Part shown: positions 17,303 through 25,269 of the stretch, one piece after another
How the letters are laid out: each line of letters starts with the position of its first letter
How positions within the stretch are numbered: position 1 is the first letter of the stretch
Source: Oscillospiraceae bacterium Zagget12
GTDB lineage: Bacteria; Bacillota; Clostridia; UBA1381
NCBI GenBank assembly: GCA_001941225.1
Contig: MSHM01000036.1
Location: 1-54,297, forward strand
Length of the DNA: 54,297 bases
Direction of reading: 5' to 3'
The notes under the pieces: generated by a model
What the model saw: only the letters and a program-made list of their open reading frames with translations
What the model was told of the DNA's origin: nothing
The model's database searches: none
Position numbers and translations under genes: made by a program

Positions 17303-18922
17303 TTAATTTTCATCGTCCTCGCGCGGCGCGCCGTCCCCTCTTGGCGCGTCAAAACCGTCCGCGTTTCCCGCGGACGGTTCGGAGCCGCCATCTATAGATT
17401 CACCGCCGTCATTTACAGCCTCACTCGAATTATGGCTTTCACCCTCCGCCGTGCCGCCGCTAAGCGGTGCGACGCTGTCCTCCATGGGTGAAACGACACT
17501 GTCCTGCGGTGCGGCGGCGTTATCCTGATTTACATTTGAATCGCTACCGCTTTCATCGTTTGAAATCAAGCCTCCGTCAAGTGCCGAATCAGTGGAATCC
17601 GAAGAATTGTCCTCGCTCGGAGCATTATCGCCGCTCGGAATATCATTCTCATTGTCGGCGCGATTATCCTCCGTAATATCGGTATTGTCGATATTGTCAT
17701 TTTCGATATTATTGTCAGCCTCGGCATCAACACTCGGCTCGGCGTCCTTGTCGGACGCGGTTTGACTGTTCGAGTTTTTGTTTTCTTCGCCGCCGTTTAC
17801 GGTCAAAGACTCATCAACGCCGCGAGATTCATCGTCAATATCGGGTTTATTTTCCTCAATTCTCACATCAGTATCGGTTCCGTTACTCTGCTCGACAGCG
17901 TCCTTGCCGCCGCTCGAAACAGGCTCATTATCATAATTTGCATCATCTTCGCGGTTATTATCAATCTCGTCAAACACCTGAGGCACATACACCGCGGAGG
18001 TATCGTCGAACAAATTGTTTTCATAATAGTCCTTATACGTAATCGGCACCGTGTTTTCCTGCGCGGCGATTTCTTCAATCTCAATTTCCTTTTCCGCGCT
18101 TTTGACTGTTTCAATAACTGTTTCCTCCATATTTTTGGTTATGGGAACAATATAATTATTTTTTGCTATGCTTTCCCTTATCGACGCGGCAGTCGCGCTT
18201 ATATTCGATTTTGTTTCGGTATCGGACGCGTCCTTTGCGGCATTATCGGTCTGCGCCGACTCGTCCGCATCGGATTCCGCAAGACCGGCGAGTATTTCCT
18301 TGACGGACATATCGCTGAGCTTTTCGGCGTTTTCCTCAACACTGCCTCCGTTAAGCCTTGTGTATTCCTCTATCGCGTTTGCCTTTGCTATGGATACGCC
18401 TATTGAATTCGCGGTTTTTAAATCGCTCTTGTCCGCGCTTTGCACAACGACCTCCGCGCCGCTATAGACTCCGCTCTTTAAAGTGATATTGTTTATTCCG
18501 GAAACAACCTCCACAATAACGTCGTTATTATTTTCGTTTATATATCCTATTTCGCGTGAGGTCTTTATCAGCGCGTCAAGCGAGTCCTCCGCGCTCTTTC
18601 CCTTTACGCTGACATTTTCAAGAAGAGTATTCGCGTCGTCGTTAAGAGCCTTTACGTTGATAACTCTGTCGTAAATATTAACCGTCATTAAAAGGCTCGG
18701 ATTTATATCCACGCTGACATATCCGGCAGGCGTGAAATATGAGCCTATGCCGCCGCAGATAACCAAAAAGCTTGCCGCCGCAGCCAAAACGCGACCCGTG
18801 CTCTGCGATACGCTTATTTTATCGCCCGCCGAGTAATTTTTATTCTTGATTTTTACAAAGTCGCCGTCCCTCGTAAGAAGTACGGCATATCTGCCCTTAA
18901 CGGACATAACAACACCGCGCAT
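17303..18922 (-). CDS. rsgI: RsgI family anti-sigma-I factor
   Basis: 539 residues. Transmembrane anti-sigma factor expected to hold SigI inactive until an extracellular signal arrives. Residues 1-43 are the cytoplasmic RsgI_N domain (GVVMSVKGRYAVLLTRDGDFVKI), 44-62 the single membrane helix, and 63-215 the conserved extracytoplasmic domain starting YVSVDINPS. The Asn74-Pro75 pair corresponds to the autoproteolysis site described for clostridial RsgI proteins. From about 300 to 539 it is disordered and rich in Asp, Asn, Glu and Ser, with no recognisable CBM or hydrolase module, unlike many cellulosome RsgI sensors. The ATG at 18922 is 6 bases after the sigI stop, with AGGAGGTG inside the sigI end, so the two are translationally linked. 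Confidence 0.9.
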   Translation of the reverse strand: MRGVVMSVKGRYAVLLTRDGDFVKIKNKNYSAGDKISVSQSTGRVLAAAASFLVICGGIGSYFTPAGYVSVDINPSLLMTVNIYDRVINVKALNDDANTLLENVSVKGKSAEDSLDALIKTSREIGYINENNNDVIVEVVSGINNITLKSGVYSGAEVVVQSADKSDLKTANSIGVSIAKANAIEEYTRLNGGSVEENAEKLSDMSVKEILAGLAESDADESAQTDNAAKDASDTETKSNISATAASIRESIAKNNYIVPITKNMEETVIETVKSAEKEIEIEEIAAQENTVPITYKDYYENNLFDDTSAVYVPQVFDEIDNNREDDANYDNEPVSSGGKDAVEQSNGTDTDVRIEENKPDIDDESRGVDESLTVNGGEENKNSNSQTASDKDAEPSVDAEADNNIENDNIDNTDITEDNRADNENDIPSGDNAPSEDNSSDSTDSALDGGLISNDESGSDSNVNQDNAAAPQDSVVSPMEDSVAPLSGGTAEGESHNSSEAVNDGGESIDGGSEPSAGNADGFDAPRGDGAPREDDEN

Positions 18923-18928
18923 AAGCTC

Positions 18929-19603
18929 TCACACCTCCTTTATGTTAAAGTATTCCGCAATCGCGGGGTAATCCTGTGTAACCGCTATAACCGCCGTTAT
19001 TATGTATTTTCTGTGTCTTTCAAGTGTTTTTCTGTTTGTCTTTAAGCCCGCGGTAATTTCATTAATCGGAAGAATATGCTTTCGGATAACGGTATCCGTT
19101 AAATCCGGATTTCCGGAAATATATCTTACAGCGTCAAAACAAAGCCGCTTGGTTTTACGGCTCTTCGGCGAAACCTGCGCCAGCTCAAAGAATGATATAC
19201 CGAATTTATCCAATTCAGCCGTGAGAGCCTCAATCTCCCACTTCAAATCTCCGCTGTCAGCCGCCGCCACGTCAAATTCCTTTATTTCGCCCTCGTCATT
19301 TTCAGCGGAGAGCGACGAAAACGGAACAGCGGCGTGCCTTGATGAGCGTCTTAAACCGTCGATTATCCTGTTTCGGATAACCACGGACGCAAAGGAAACA
19401 AATCTTCCCTTGCTGCTGTCATAGCTGTCAATCGCCTCGTTAAACGCTATCATCGCGGTTATAAACTCGTCATCGCTGACGGTTACGCTCCTTTTAAGTG
19501 CCTTGCTTGCAGAGGACAGTATAAAGTTTTGGTATTCGCTTATAAGTTCATTTTTCAGTTTTTCGTCTTTAGCGGCCAAAGCCACTCTGTCTTCTAAATT
19601 CAT
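18929..19603 (-). CDS. sigI: RNA polymerase sigma factor SigI
   Basis: 224 residues. Alternative sigma-70 family factor of the SigI group, used in Clostridia for polysaccharide-induced genes and in Bacillus for heat response. Region 2 is clear: SDDEFITAMIAFNEAIDSYD then RFVSFASVVIRNRIIDGLRR. The C-terminal part (FFELAQVSPKSRKTKR, TDTVIRKHILPINEITAGLK, NRKTLERHRKYIITAVIAV) matches the SigI DNA-binding domain, which differs from region 4 of other sigma factors. ATG at 19603, preceded by CGGGAGAAA. It heads the sigI-rsgI pair and carries a SigI-type promoter, implying autoregulation. Confidence 0.93.
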   Translation of the reverse strand: MNLEDRVALAAKDEKLKNELISEYQNFILSSASKALKRSVTVSDDEFITAMIAFNEAIDSYDSSKGRFVSFASVVIRNRIIDGLRRSSRHAAVPFSSLSAENDEGEIKEFDVAAADSGDLKWEIEALTAELDKFGISFFELAQVSPKSRKTKRLCFDAVRYISGNPDLTDTVIRKHILPINEITAGLKTNRKTLERHRKYIITAVIAVTQDYPAIAEYFNIKEV

Positions 19604-19637
19604 ATTTTCTCCCGAAGGAATTATACACAATATATAA

Positions 19638-19666
19638 TTCGCAATCTCTTACGTCAAAAATGGGGT
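19638..19666 (-). promoter_or_regulatory. SigI-type promoter of sigI-rsgI
   Basis: Minus-strand ACCCCA (19661-19666), 19 bp, CGAA (19638-19641), then TTATATATTG. An A-rich tract (GATAAAAAATAAGGAA) precedes the -35 box. The -35 lies inside the 3' end of the MATE gene. Confidence 0.8.
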
Positions 19667-21037
19667 TTCCTTATTTTTTATCGTTTTTACCGTTTGCCTT
19701 GCCCTTTTCAGAATTTTCACCCTGTATCTTGCTATAAATATTACGCCTCTCACAAACCAGTCAACCGTCATAGCTATCCATACTCCCAAAACGCCGAGTC
19801 CGAGCCAATTTGCCAATACTATGCTCGCGCCTATTCTGAATACCCACATAGACACTACCGCCACAATCATCGTGAACATAACATCGTTTGCGGCGCGGAG
19901 CGAATTCGGCAGCGCGAATGACACTCCCCATATCGTGCACGCGCATACCGCGTGATAAATAAGTATCGTCCTCGCAATCGAAGTGGTTTCCTCCGATAAA
20001 TTGTACGCCCTGAGGATAAGCGGCATTGACAAAATCACAAGCGCGTTTATTATGAACATACATATATACAGTATCTTCAAAAGCCTTTTTACATAGAAAT
20101 CTGCCTGTTTAAAGTCGTTCGCGCCCACGCACTGGCTTACCACCGTCAGCACCGACTGCGATATTGCCATACCCGGAAGTATCTGAAACATCGCGATTGT
20201 GTTGGATACCGCGTTTGCCGTTATCGCGGCGGTTCCGAACGCGGTTACTATGGTCAGCACCATTATTTTTCCGAGCTGGAACATTGAGTTTTCAAGCGAG
20301 TTGGGAACGCCCACGCGCAGTATTTTCTTTATCATTCTGCCGTCGAATTTTATGCGCAGCGGTCTTTCGATATGTATTTGCAGTCTTTGATTGCCGAGCC
20401 TTGCCGTTATTATAAACGCCGCCAAAATTCTTGAAATAAGCGTCGGTATTGCCGCGCCCGCTATTTCCATATGAAATCCGTAAATCAGAACAGCGTTTCC
20501 TATTATATTGACCGCGTTCATTATAAGCGACGTGGTCATCGGAGTTTTTGAGTCGCCCATAGCGCGAAACATCGCCGCGCCCGCGTTGTACATTCCTATA
20601 AACGGAATCGACGCGGAAACTATCAACAGGTATGTGTTCGCGTATGCCGCCACATCGTCCTCTATTTTTCCGAACACCGTGTGCAGTATGAAATTTCGGA
20701 GTATGTACACGATTATCATTATCCCCACCGCCGCCAGCGTTGTGAATAAAAGGGTTTGATTTGCCGCCCTGCACGCGTCATTTTCCTTTTTCATACCTAT
20801 ATATTGACCCGCCACAACGGCGCCGCCCATCGCGAGCGCGGTGAACATATTCACGATAAGCACATTCACGGTGTCAACAAGCGATATTGCCGAAACCGCC
20901 GCCTCGCCGACGCCCGCTACCATTACGCTGTCAACCAGTCCCACAATTACCGTCAAAAATTGCTCTATTATAAGCGGTATGATAAGCCTTTTTAAATCTG
21001 TATTGCCAAATAAATAATTTTTGGGTATTCGCGCCAA
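19649..21037 (-). CDS. MATE family efflux transporter
   Basis: 462 residues, twelve predicted membrane helices. Cation-coupled exporter of drugs or metabolites in the cytoplasmic membrane. MATE features: LIIPLIIEQFLTVIVGLVDSVMVAGVGEAAVSAISLVD in the first two helices, GGAVVAGQYIGMKKENDACRAANQ, the MFRAMGDSKTPM loop near the middle, and its pseudo-repeat GMAISQSVLTVVSQCVGANDFKQADFYVKR in the second half. The TTG at 21037 is chosen because AAGGAAAGAAGG ends 7 bases upstream; an ATG at 21124 would lie before the promoter found at 21069-21097. The substrate is unknown. The sigI promoter lies in its 3' end. Confidence 0.93.
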   Translation of the reverse strand: MARIPKNYLFGNTDLKRLIIPLIIEQFLTVIVGLVDSVMVAGVGEAAVSAISLVDTVNVLIVNMFTALAMGGAVVAGQYIGMKKENDACRAANQTLLFTTLAAVGIMIIVYILRNFILHTVFGKIEDDVAAYANTYLLIVSASIPFIGMYNAGAAMFRAMGDSKTPMTTSLIMNAVNIIGNAVLIYGFHMEIAGAAIPTLISRILAAFIITARLGNQRLQIHIERPLRIKFDGRMIKKILRVGVPNSLENSMFQLGKIMVLTIVTAFGTAAITANAVSNTIAMFQILPGMAISQSVLTVVSQCVGANDFKQADFYVKRLLKILYICMFIINALVILSMPLILRAYNLSEETTSIARTILIYHAVCACTIWGVSFALPNSLRAANDVMFTMIVAVVSMWVFRIGASIVLANWLGLGVLGVWIAMTVDWFVRGVIFIARYRVKILKRARQTVKTIKNKETPFLT

Positions 21038-21068
21038 AATAATGCCTTCTTTCCTTTTTATCCTTTTA

Positions 21069-21097
21069 ATTATAACACAAAAGAAGTAAGTTGTAAA
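21069..21097 (-). promoter_or_regulatory. MATE gene promoter
   Basis: Minus-strand TTTACA (21092-21097), 17-bp spacer, TATAAT (21069-21074). The predicted start is about 25 bases before the TTG codon, which supports the short form of the protein. Confidence 0.8.
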
Positions 21098-21181
21098 TTG
21101 TTTTATCCCTTTATTTTTCAGCACCCTTATTGAACATCGAAATGTGTTTCCTATTCATTCCCATAATCTCTCCACGCCTTT

Positions 21182-21191
21182 CCCCCCCCCC
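21182..21191. repeat. C10/G10 homopolymer tract
   Basis: Ten consecutive C on the plus strand, between the initiator-tRNA terminator and the MATE promoter. It is not inside a recognisable promoter spacer on either strand. Confidence 0.9.
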
Positions 21192-21209
21192 GATTGCACG
21201 TTGCCGCAA

Positions 21210-21268
21210 GAAAACACCAAAACAAAACCGCATACCCAAAACCAATAAATGGCTTAGATATGCGGTTT
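21210..21268 (-). terminator. Terminator of initiator tRNA
   Basis: Minus-strand 10-bp stem AAACCGCATA (21259-21268) with TATGCGGTTT (21225-21234), a 24-base loop, then TTGTTTTGGTGTTTT. Confidence 0.8.
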
Positions 21269-21272
21269 CAAC

Positions 21273-21349
21273 TGGTTGCGAGGGCCGGACTCGAACCGAC
21301 GACCTTCGGGTTATGAGCCCGATGAGCTAACCAACTGCTCTACCTCGCG
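21273..21349 (-). tRNA. Initiator tRNA-fMet (CAT)
   Basis: 77 bases. Acceptor CGCGAGG with CCTCGCA leaves the C1:A72 mismatch typical of initiator tRNAs; the anticodon stem has three G:C pairs (GGG ... CCC) around loop CTCATAA, anticodon CAT. T loop GTTCGAG; CCA is encoded. Confidence 0.95.
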
Positions 21350-21378
21350 GTATATATAATATAAGCGCCTCTCCGACA

Positions 21379-21417
21379 GTGCTATAATATTATAGCACAA
21401 TATTTGAAATATGTCAA
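21379..21417 (-). promoter_or_regulatory. Initiator tRNA promoter with palindromic -10 region
   Basis: Minus-strand TTGACA (21412-21417), 17-bp spacer, TATAAT (21389-21394). The -10 is embedded in the perfect 20-bp palindrome GTGCTATAATATTATAGCAC (21379-21398). Confidence 0.85.
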
Positions 21418-21476
21418 GCATTTTTTATAATTTTTATTATTTACCGTTTTCAACATATTTCGTCGGAAAAATACTA

Positions 21477-21505
21477 TTGTTTTTATCTTCATTTTAGTGT
21501 ATAAT
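21477..21505 (+). promoter_or_regulatory. Promoter of the GtrA-like/yifB pair
   Basis: TTGTTT (21477-21482), 17-bp spacer, TATAAT (21500-21505), 32 bases before the GtrA-like start. Confidence 0.75.
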
Positions 21506-21537
21506 GTGAGTATATCTATTCAAGGGAGATGACAAAC

Positions 21538-22035
21538 ATGGATCGTTTGCTTGCCGGTTTGCGAATAAGATTAAGCAGACATCTTCCAAACGGCGTAATG
21601 CGCGTTATAAGACCGTTTTTAACGGTTCAGTTTATCGTCTTTATGTTAATGGGCATCGCCAATACGGCTGTATCGGTATGTACCGCAACTTTCCTTGACA
21701 TTATTCATCGGAATTTTCTGTCTCCCGATAATATTCTGCGAATCCTCACGGAGCATTCGCGATTGAATTTCATTATCGGATATATGGTGAGCATTATTAC
21801 GTCTTTTTTCCTTAATTCCAAATTTACCTTTCATCAAAAGCCTACTTGGAAAAAATTCGTTAAATTCCCCATAAGCTATATTCCGAATTTTATAATACAA
21901 TATCTTATGGTACTGCTGTTCACGACGTTAAATTTGAATTCAACATTAGCGTATATATGCGCCGCGATACTGGGCACTCCCATTACCTTCGCCGCGATGA
22001 AACTTATGATTTTCAAACGCAGACAAAATACTTAA
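21538..22035 (+). CDS. GtrA-like membrane protein
   Basis: 165 residues with four predicted helices: QFIVFMLMGIANTAVSVCTATFLDII, FIIGYMVSIITSFFLNSKFTF, ISYIPNFIIQYLMVLLFTTL and TLAYICAAILGTPITFAAMKLMIF. The pattern VGxANT near the first helix, the FxxNxxFTF motif (here SFFLNSKFTF) and the basic ending FKRRQNT fit the GtrA/DPMS-associated flippase-like family, whose members help move or use polyprenol-linked sugars at the membrane. No glycosyltransferase is adjacent, so the sugar is unknown. The ATG at 21538 is chosen because GGGAG lies 9 bases upstream; the ATG at 21529 directly abuts that site. yifB follows 18 bases after the stop. Confidence 0.85.
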   Translation: MDRLLAGLRIRLSRHLPNGVMRVIRPFLTVQFIVFMLMGIANTAVSVCTATFLDIIHRNFLSPDNILRILTEHSRLNFIIGYMVSIITSFFLNSKFTFHQKPTWKKFVKFPISYIPNFIIQYLMVLLFTTLNLNSTLAYICAAILGTPITFAAMKLMIFKRRQNT

Positions 22036-22053
22036 TTTGAGGTGACTAATACT

Positions 22054-23586
22054 ATGATTTCGCATATTTATTCCTGCGGGCTTTCCGGAATCAACGGATT
22101 TCCCGTATGCGTTGAAACGGATATATCGAACGGCTTACCCGCTTTTGACATAGTGGGTCTGCCGGACGCCGCCGTAAAGGAGGCTAAGGAGCGCATACGC
22201 TCCGCCATTAAAAACACCGGTTTCAGGTTTCCGGCAAAGCATATTGTAATAAGCCTTTCTCCCGCCGCTCAGCGCAAGGAGGGAACGGCTTACGATTTGC
22301 CGATGGCGCTGTCCATTCTTACGGCTACCGAACAGGTTTACGGCTCCGATACGGATAAAAGCGCGTTTTTCGGCGAGCTGTCCTTGGACGGCTCTTTGCA
22401 GCCGGTCAGAGGCATTTTGCCAATGGTCATTTCATCGTACAAGCAAGGCTTTAAAAACGTGTTTGTACCCGCAGAAAACGCCGACGAGGCTGCTGTTATC
22501 GACGGAATAAACGTATATCCCGTTTCGTCGCTCAAATCCCTATGCGAGCATCTATGCGGAATAAGCAAAATCCCCAAGCATACAATAGACCTCGCTGATT
22601 ATTTTGCGGCGTCCGCGTCCGGCATACTTGATTTCTGCGACGTCAAGGGACAGGAAAACGTAAAACGCGCTTTGGAAATCGCTGCGGCGGGCAATCACAA
22701 CGTGCTGATGATAGGCAGTCCCGGCACGGGCAAAACCATGCTCGCGCAGCGTATGCCCGGTATTCTTCCCGACCTTACCTTTGACGAGGCGCTTGAGGTT
22801 ACAAAGATACATTCGATTGCCGGACTTCTTCCCGCGGACGAGCCTCTTATTATGCACAGACCGTTCAGAAATCCGCACCACACAATATCCGCGTCCGGAC
22901 TTTCCGGCGGCGGCGCGATACCGCGTCCCGGCGAGCTTTCTCTCGCGCACAACGGCATACTTTTCCTTGACGAGCTGCCGGAGTTTCGCCGTGATTCGCT
23001 TGAGGTTCTGCGCCAGCCTCTCGAGGACGGACAGGTAACCATATCGCGCGTAAACGCCACACTTACATACCCATGCAATATTATGCTGATTGCAAGTATG
23101 AATCCGTGCAAATGCGGCTACTTGGGCGACAGCCGCCGCCAATGCACCTGTACTCCGAATCAAATAAACCAATACCGCAGCAGAATATCGGGACCGCTTT
23201 TGGACAGAATCGATATTCAGGTGGAGGTCGCTAATGTTGATTATAAGGATTTAAGCTCAACAAGCAAGAGCGAAACAAGTGCAAAAATAAAAGAGCGCGT
23301 AAACAGGACGCGCAAGGTGCAGATTGAACGCTACAAGGATTTGAACATATATTCCAATTCTCAGCTGAGTGCCGGAATGATAGACAGATTCTGTCCGCTC
23401 GGCGAGGAAGAAAACAATCTTTTAAAAGCCGCGTTTGACAATCTCGGCTTAAGTGCGAGAGCGCACAGCCGCATACTGAAGGTGGCGCGCACAATAGCCG
23501 ATTTGGAGGGTGAGGAGAAAATAAACACCTCTCACATTGCCGAGGCTATACAATACAGAAGTCTGGACAGAAAATATTTTGAATAA
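22054..23586 (+). CDS. YifB/ComM family AAA+ ATPase (Mg chelatase-like)
   Basis: 510 residues, full length. N-terminal ChlI-like Lon-protease-fold domain (PAFDIVGLPDAAVKEAKERIRSA, AQRKEGTAYDLPMAL), then the AAA+ module with Walker A MIGSPGTGKTML (about 221-232), the HxxFRxPHH-type segment HRPFRNPHHTISASGL, Walker B ILFLDELPEF, the zinc-like cluster ASMNPCKCGYLGD ... CTCTPNQINQY, and sensor elements to GPLLDRIDIQVEV. The C-terminal helical domain (ARAHSRILKVARTIADLEG) ends at YRSLDRKYFE. In competent bacteria ComM is a hexameric helicase driving branch migration in transformation; in Clostridia its role is less clear. ATG at 22054 follows GAGGTG; translation is probably coupled to the GtrA-like gene. 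Confidence 0.93.
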   Translation: MISHIYSCGLSGINGFPVCVETDISNGLPAFDIVGLPDAAVKEAKERIRSAIKNTGFRFPAKHIVISLSPAAQRKEGTAYDLPMALSILTATEQVYGSDTDKSAFFGELSLDGSLQPVRGILPMVISSYKQGFKNVFVPAENADEAAVIDGINVYPVSSLKSLCEHLCGISKIPKHTIDLADYFAASASGILDFCDVKGQENVKRALEIAAAGNHNVLMIGSPGTGKTMLAQRMPGILPDLTFDEALEVTKIHSIAGLLPADEPLIMHRPFRNPHHTISASGLSGGGAIPRPGELSLAHNGILFLDELPEFRRDSLEVLRQPLEDGQVTISRVNATLTYPCNIMLIASMNPCKCGYLGDSRRQCTCTPNQINQYRSRISGPLLDRIDIQVEVANVDYKDLSSTSKSETSAKIKERVNRTRKVQIERYKDLNIYSNSQLSAGMIDRFCPLGEEENNLLKAAFDNLGLSARAHSRILKVARTIADLEGEEKINTSHIAEAIQYRSLDRKYFE

Positions 23587-23588
23587 CA

Positions 23589-23620
23589 CAAAAAAGGCTG
23601 CCACAGGGCAGTCTTTTTTA
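23589..23620 (+). terminator. Terminator of yifB
   Basis: AAGGCTGCC-aca-GGGCAGTCTT hairpin followed by TTTTA. It lies between the converging yifB and CDF genes and could serve both. Confidence 0.8.
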
Positions 23621-24796
23621 ATGCGGCATTGCCGCATAGCTCCTGTCTATCGTGATGACGCAATAATACGACGGATATTTCTCCGCGACCACATTGCTTA
23701 TAAAATTTTTAATTTCCTTTTTCCCTATTTCCACAGCATACGGAACCACACAGTCGAAAATTACATTCGTATGAGTGGGACCTCTGACTATTCTCAAATC
23801 GTGTATCGTAAGACGCGAATCGAGATTTTTAATCTCATGGTTTATCCATTCGCGCAGGTCGTTGAGCTCGGAATCCGCGGTTGAAATCGGGTCGAAATGC
23901 ACTATCATATGAAGTCCGTCATTATTAAGGAAATCCCGCTCGATATTATCTATAACGTCGTGGCTTGCCATCACGTCGTCCTCGGCAGCCATTTCCACAT
24001 GCACGCTGGCAAATTGCCTGCCCGGACCGTAGTCGTGCATCATCAGGTCATGCGTGCCCAAAACGCCGGGATAGCTCAAAATCTTATTTTTAATTTCATT
24101 CACCTGTTTTTCTTCAGGTGCCTTTCCCAGCAGCGGGTCAAGCGTATCCTTTACCAATCCGAAACCGCTGTAAAGGATAAACAGCGCAACCAAAAGTCCC
24201 ATCCAGCCGTCAAGCTCCAGCTTTGTAAAATGTGAAATTACAGCCGCCGCCAGAACCGCCGTTGTGGTTATAACGTCGTTTCGGCTGTCCGCAGCCGTCG
24301 CGATTAAGGTTTTGGAATTTATCTTTTTTCCCATACGCGTATTGAAAAACGCCATCCATAGCTTTAAAAGTATCGAAAACACAAGCACGCACACCGTAAC
24401 GGCGCCCAGTTGCACCGCCGACGGATTAATCACCTTATCCAAGCTGCTCCGAAACAGCTCCACGCCGATTAGCATAATGAGCAGCGCGACCATAAGTCCC
24501 GCCAAATATTCATATCGACCGTGACCGTAAGGGTGCTCCTCGTCCGCAGGACGGCTCGCAAGCTTAAAGCCAAGCAAGCTTATCACGCTCGACGACGCGT
24601 CGGACAGGTTGTTCACTGCGTCCGCCGTTATCGATACGGAACCCGAAACTGTTCCCGCGATAATCTTTCCGATAAACAGCACCGCGTTGCAAAGTATTCC
24701 GACGACGCTCGAAAATTTTCCGTACGCTCCGCGCACCGCGGGATTTTGGACATTCTCACAGTCCTTTATAAATTTTTTGACAATTATGCCTGCCAT
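23618..24796 (-). CDS. Cation diffusion facilitator (CDF) transporter
   Basis: 392 residues. Proton-driven exporter of divalent metals (Zn, Mn, Fe, Co or similar) in the cytoplasmic membrane. Six-helix core with metal-site motifs SITADAVNNLSDASSSVISLLG (HD replaced by AD/SD in helix 2, with D residues in place) and ATAADSRNDVITTTAVL in helix 5; the amphipathic DEEHPYGHGRYEYLAG loop is diagnostic. The cytoplasmic C-terminal dimerisation domain carries HDLMMHDYGPGRQFASVHVEM. The extension ending IDRSYAAMPH makes it longer than the 300-residue minimum. The ATG at 24796 is chosen because CGGAGG precedes it; the longer frame upstream runs into repeat-like sequence. The Asp-rich metal sites leave open whether the metal is Mn or Fe instead of Zn. 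Confidence 0.92.
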   Translation of the reverse strand: MAGIIVKKFIKDCENVQNPAVRGAYGKFSSVVGILCNAVLFIGKIIAGTVSGSVSITADAVNNLSDASSSVISLLGFKLASRPADEEHPYGHGRYEYLAGLMVALLIMLIGVELFRSSLDKVINPSAVQLGAVTVCVLVFSILLKLWMAFFNTRMGKKINSKTLIATAADSRNDVITTTAVLAAAVISHFTKLELDGWMGLLVALFILYSGFGLVKDTLDPLLGKAPEEKQVNEIKNKILSYPGVLGTHDLMMHDYGPGRQFASVHVEMAAEDDVMASHDVIDNIERDFLNNDGLHMIVHFDPISTADSELNDLREWINHEIKNLDSRLTIHDLRIVRGPTHTNVIFDCVVPYAVEIGKKEIKNFISNVVAEKYPSYYCVITIDRSYAAMPH

Positions 24797-24836
24797 TCGC
24801 TTTCCTCCGTTATCATATTTACAATATTCTATGCCG

Positions 24837-25016
24837 CGCACTGCGGCGTTTATTCGCTCTTCGCTCCGTTTTGGCTTCAATAAGGGGCTTTGCCCCATCA
24901 TTCAACGTTTCAGTGGCGGATGGTTGACTTACTTGCAAATCAACGCCGCCACTGAAAAAAGTAAGTGGAACCCGCCGCCTATAGAGGCGGGGACATCTTA
25001 CTTTTAGTTATTATAC
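24837..25016 (-). repeat. Structured intergenic block upstream of the CDF gene
   Basis: Gene-free stretch 24797-25269, first part. The minus strand can form successive hairpins: AAGTAAG ... CTTACTT enclosing CCCCGCC/GGCGGCGGG; a long one with arms 24946-24957 and 24908-24919 (TTTCAGTGGCGG type) and an inner TTGA/TCAA stem; then CAACGTTG and GGGGCAAAGCCCC. A third AAGTAAG copy inside the second hairpin could pair with the CTTACTT of the first. It could be a dispersed repeat or a structured RNA; only one copy occurs here. Confidence 0.5.
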
Positions 25017-25087
25017 CATACAAATCGCTCGTTAGCAACTTATGGCGTGCGCAATGTTTTTTACCGTAAGATAACATTTGTTTGATA

Positions 25088-25176
25088 GGGCGACCGCGAG
25101 AGTCGCATTTGCGAGATGAATTTGCCGGCTGCGGTTGTAGGGGCGGGCACCCAATGGGCGCCCCTACGAGGTGAGG
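25088..25176. repeat. GC-rich dispersed repeat, copy between CDF and dockerin-like gene
   Basis: Contains TTTGCCGGCTGCGGTTGTAG, then GGGGCGGGC and ACCCAATGGGCGCCCCTACG, closely matching the right half of the mosaic at 2771-2840 with an internal deletion of the GCCCGCCCACGGGC segment. Confidence 0.75.
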
Positions 25177-25189
25177 GACAAGTACACAA

Positions 25190-25224
25190 TAAAAAACAGC
25201 AGCGGAAAAATCCGCCGCTGTTTT
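25190..25224 (-). terminator. Terminator of the switch-controlled operon
   Basis: Minus-strand ACAGCGGCGGA/TCCGCTGCTGT hairpin followed by TTTTTTATTG, after the stop at 25270. Confidence 0.85.
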
Positions 25225-25269
25225 CATACAAGTCGACATTTCATTTAATGTCTTCTTGGAGGACACTAT

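Noticed and set aside
17762-18406. 214-codon plus-strand frame opposite rsgI
   Set aside because: The rsgI frame has an RBS, operon coupling and family domains; the opposite frame has no recognisable features.
21182-21191. G10 tract as a second phase-variable promoter
   Set aside because: No -35/-10 pair flanks it on either strand; the MATE promoter is about 85 bases downstream.
24797-24901. N-terminal extension of the CDF protein (SPLLKPKRSEERINAAVRG)
   Set aside because: It reads through repeat-like intergenic sequence; the ATG at 24796 has a good RBS.
24837-25016. NiCo (czcD) or Mn riboswitch upstream of the CDF gene
   Set aside because: I could not find the conserved core motifs of either class; left as an unnamed structured block.
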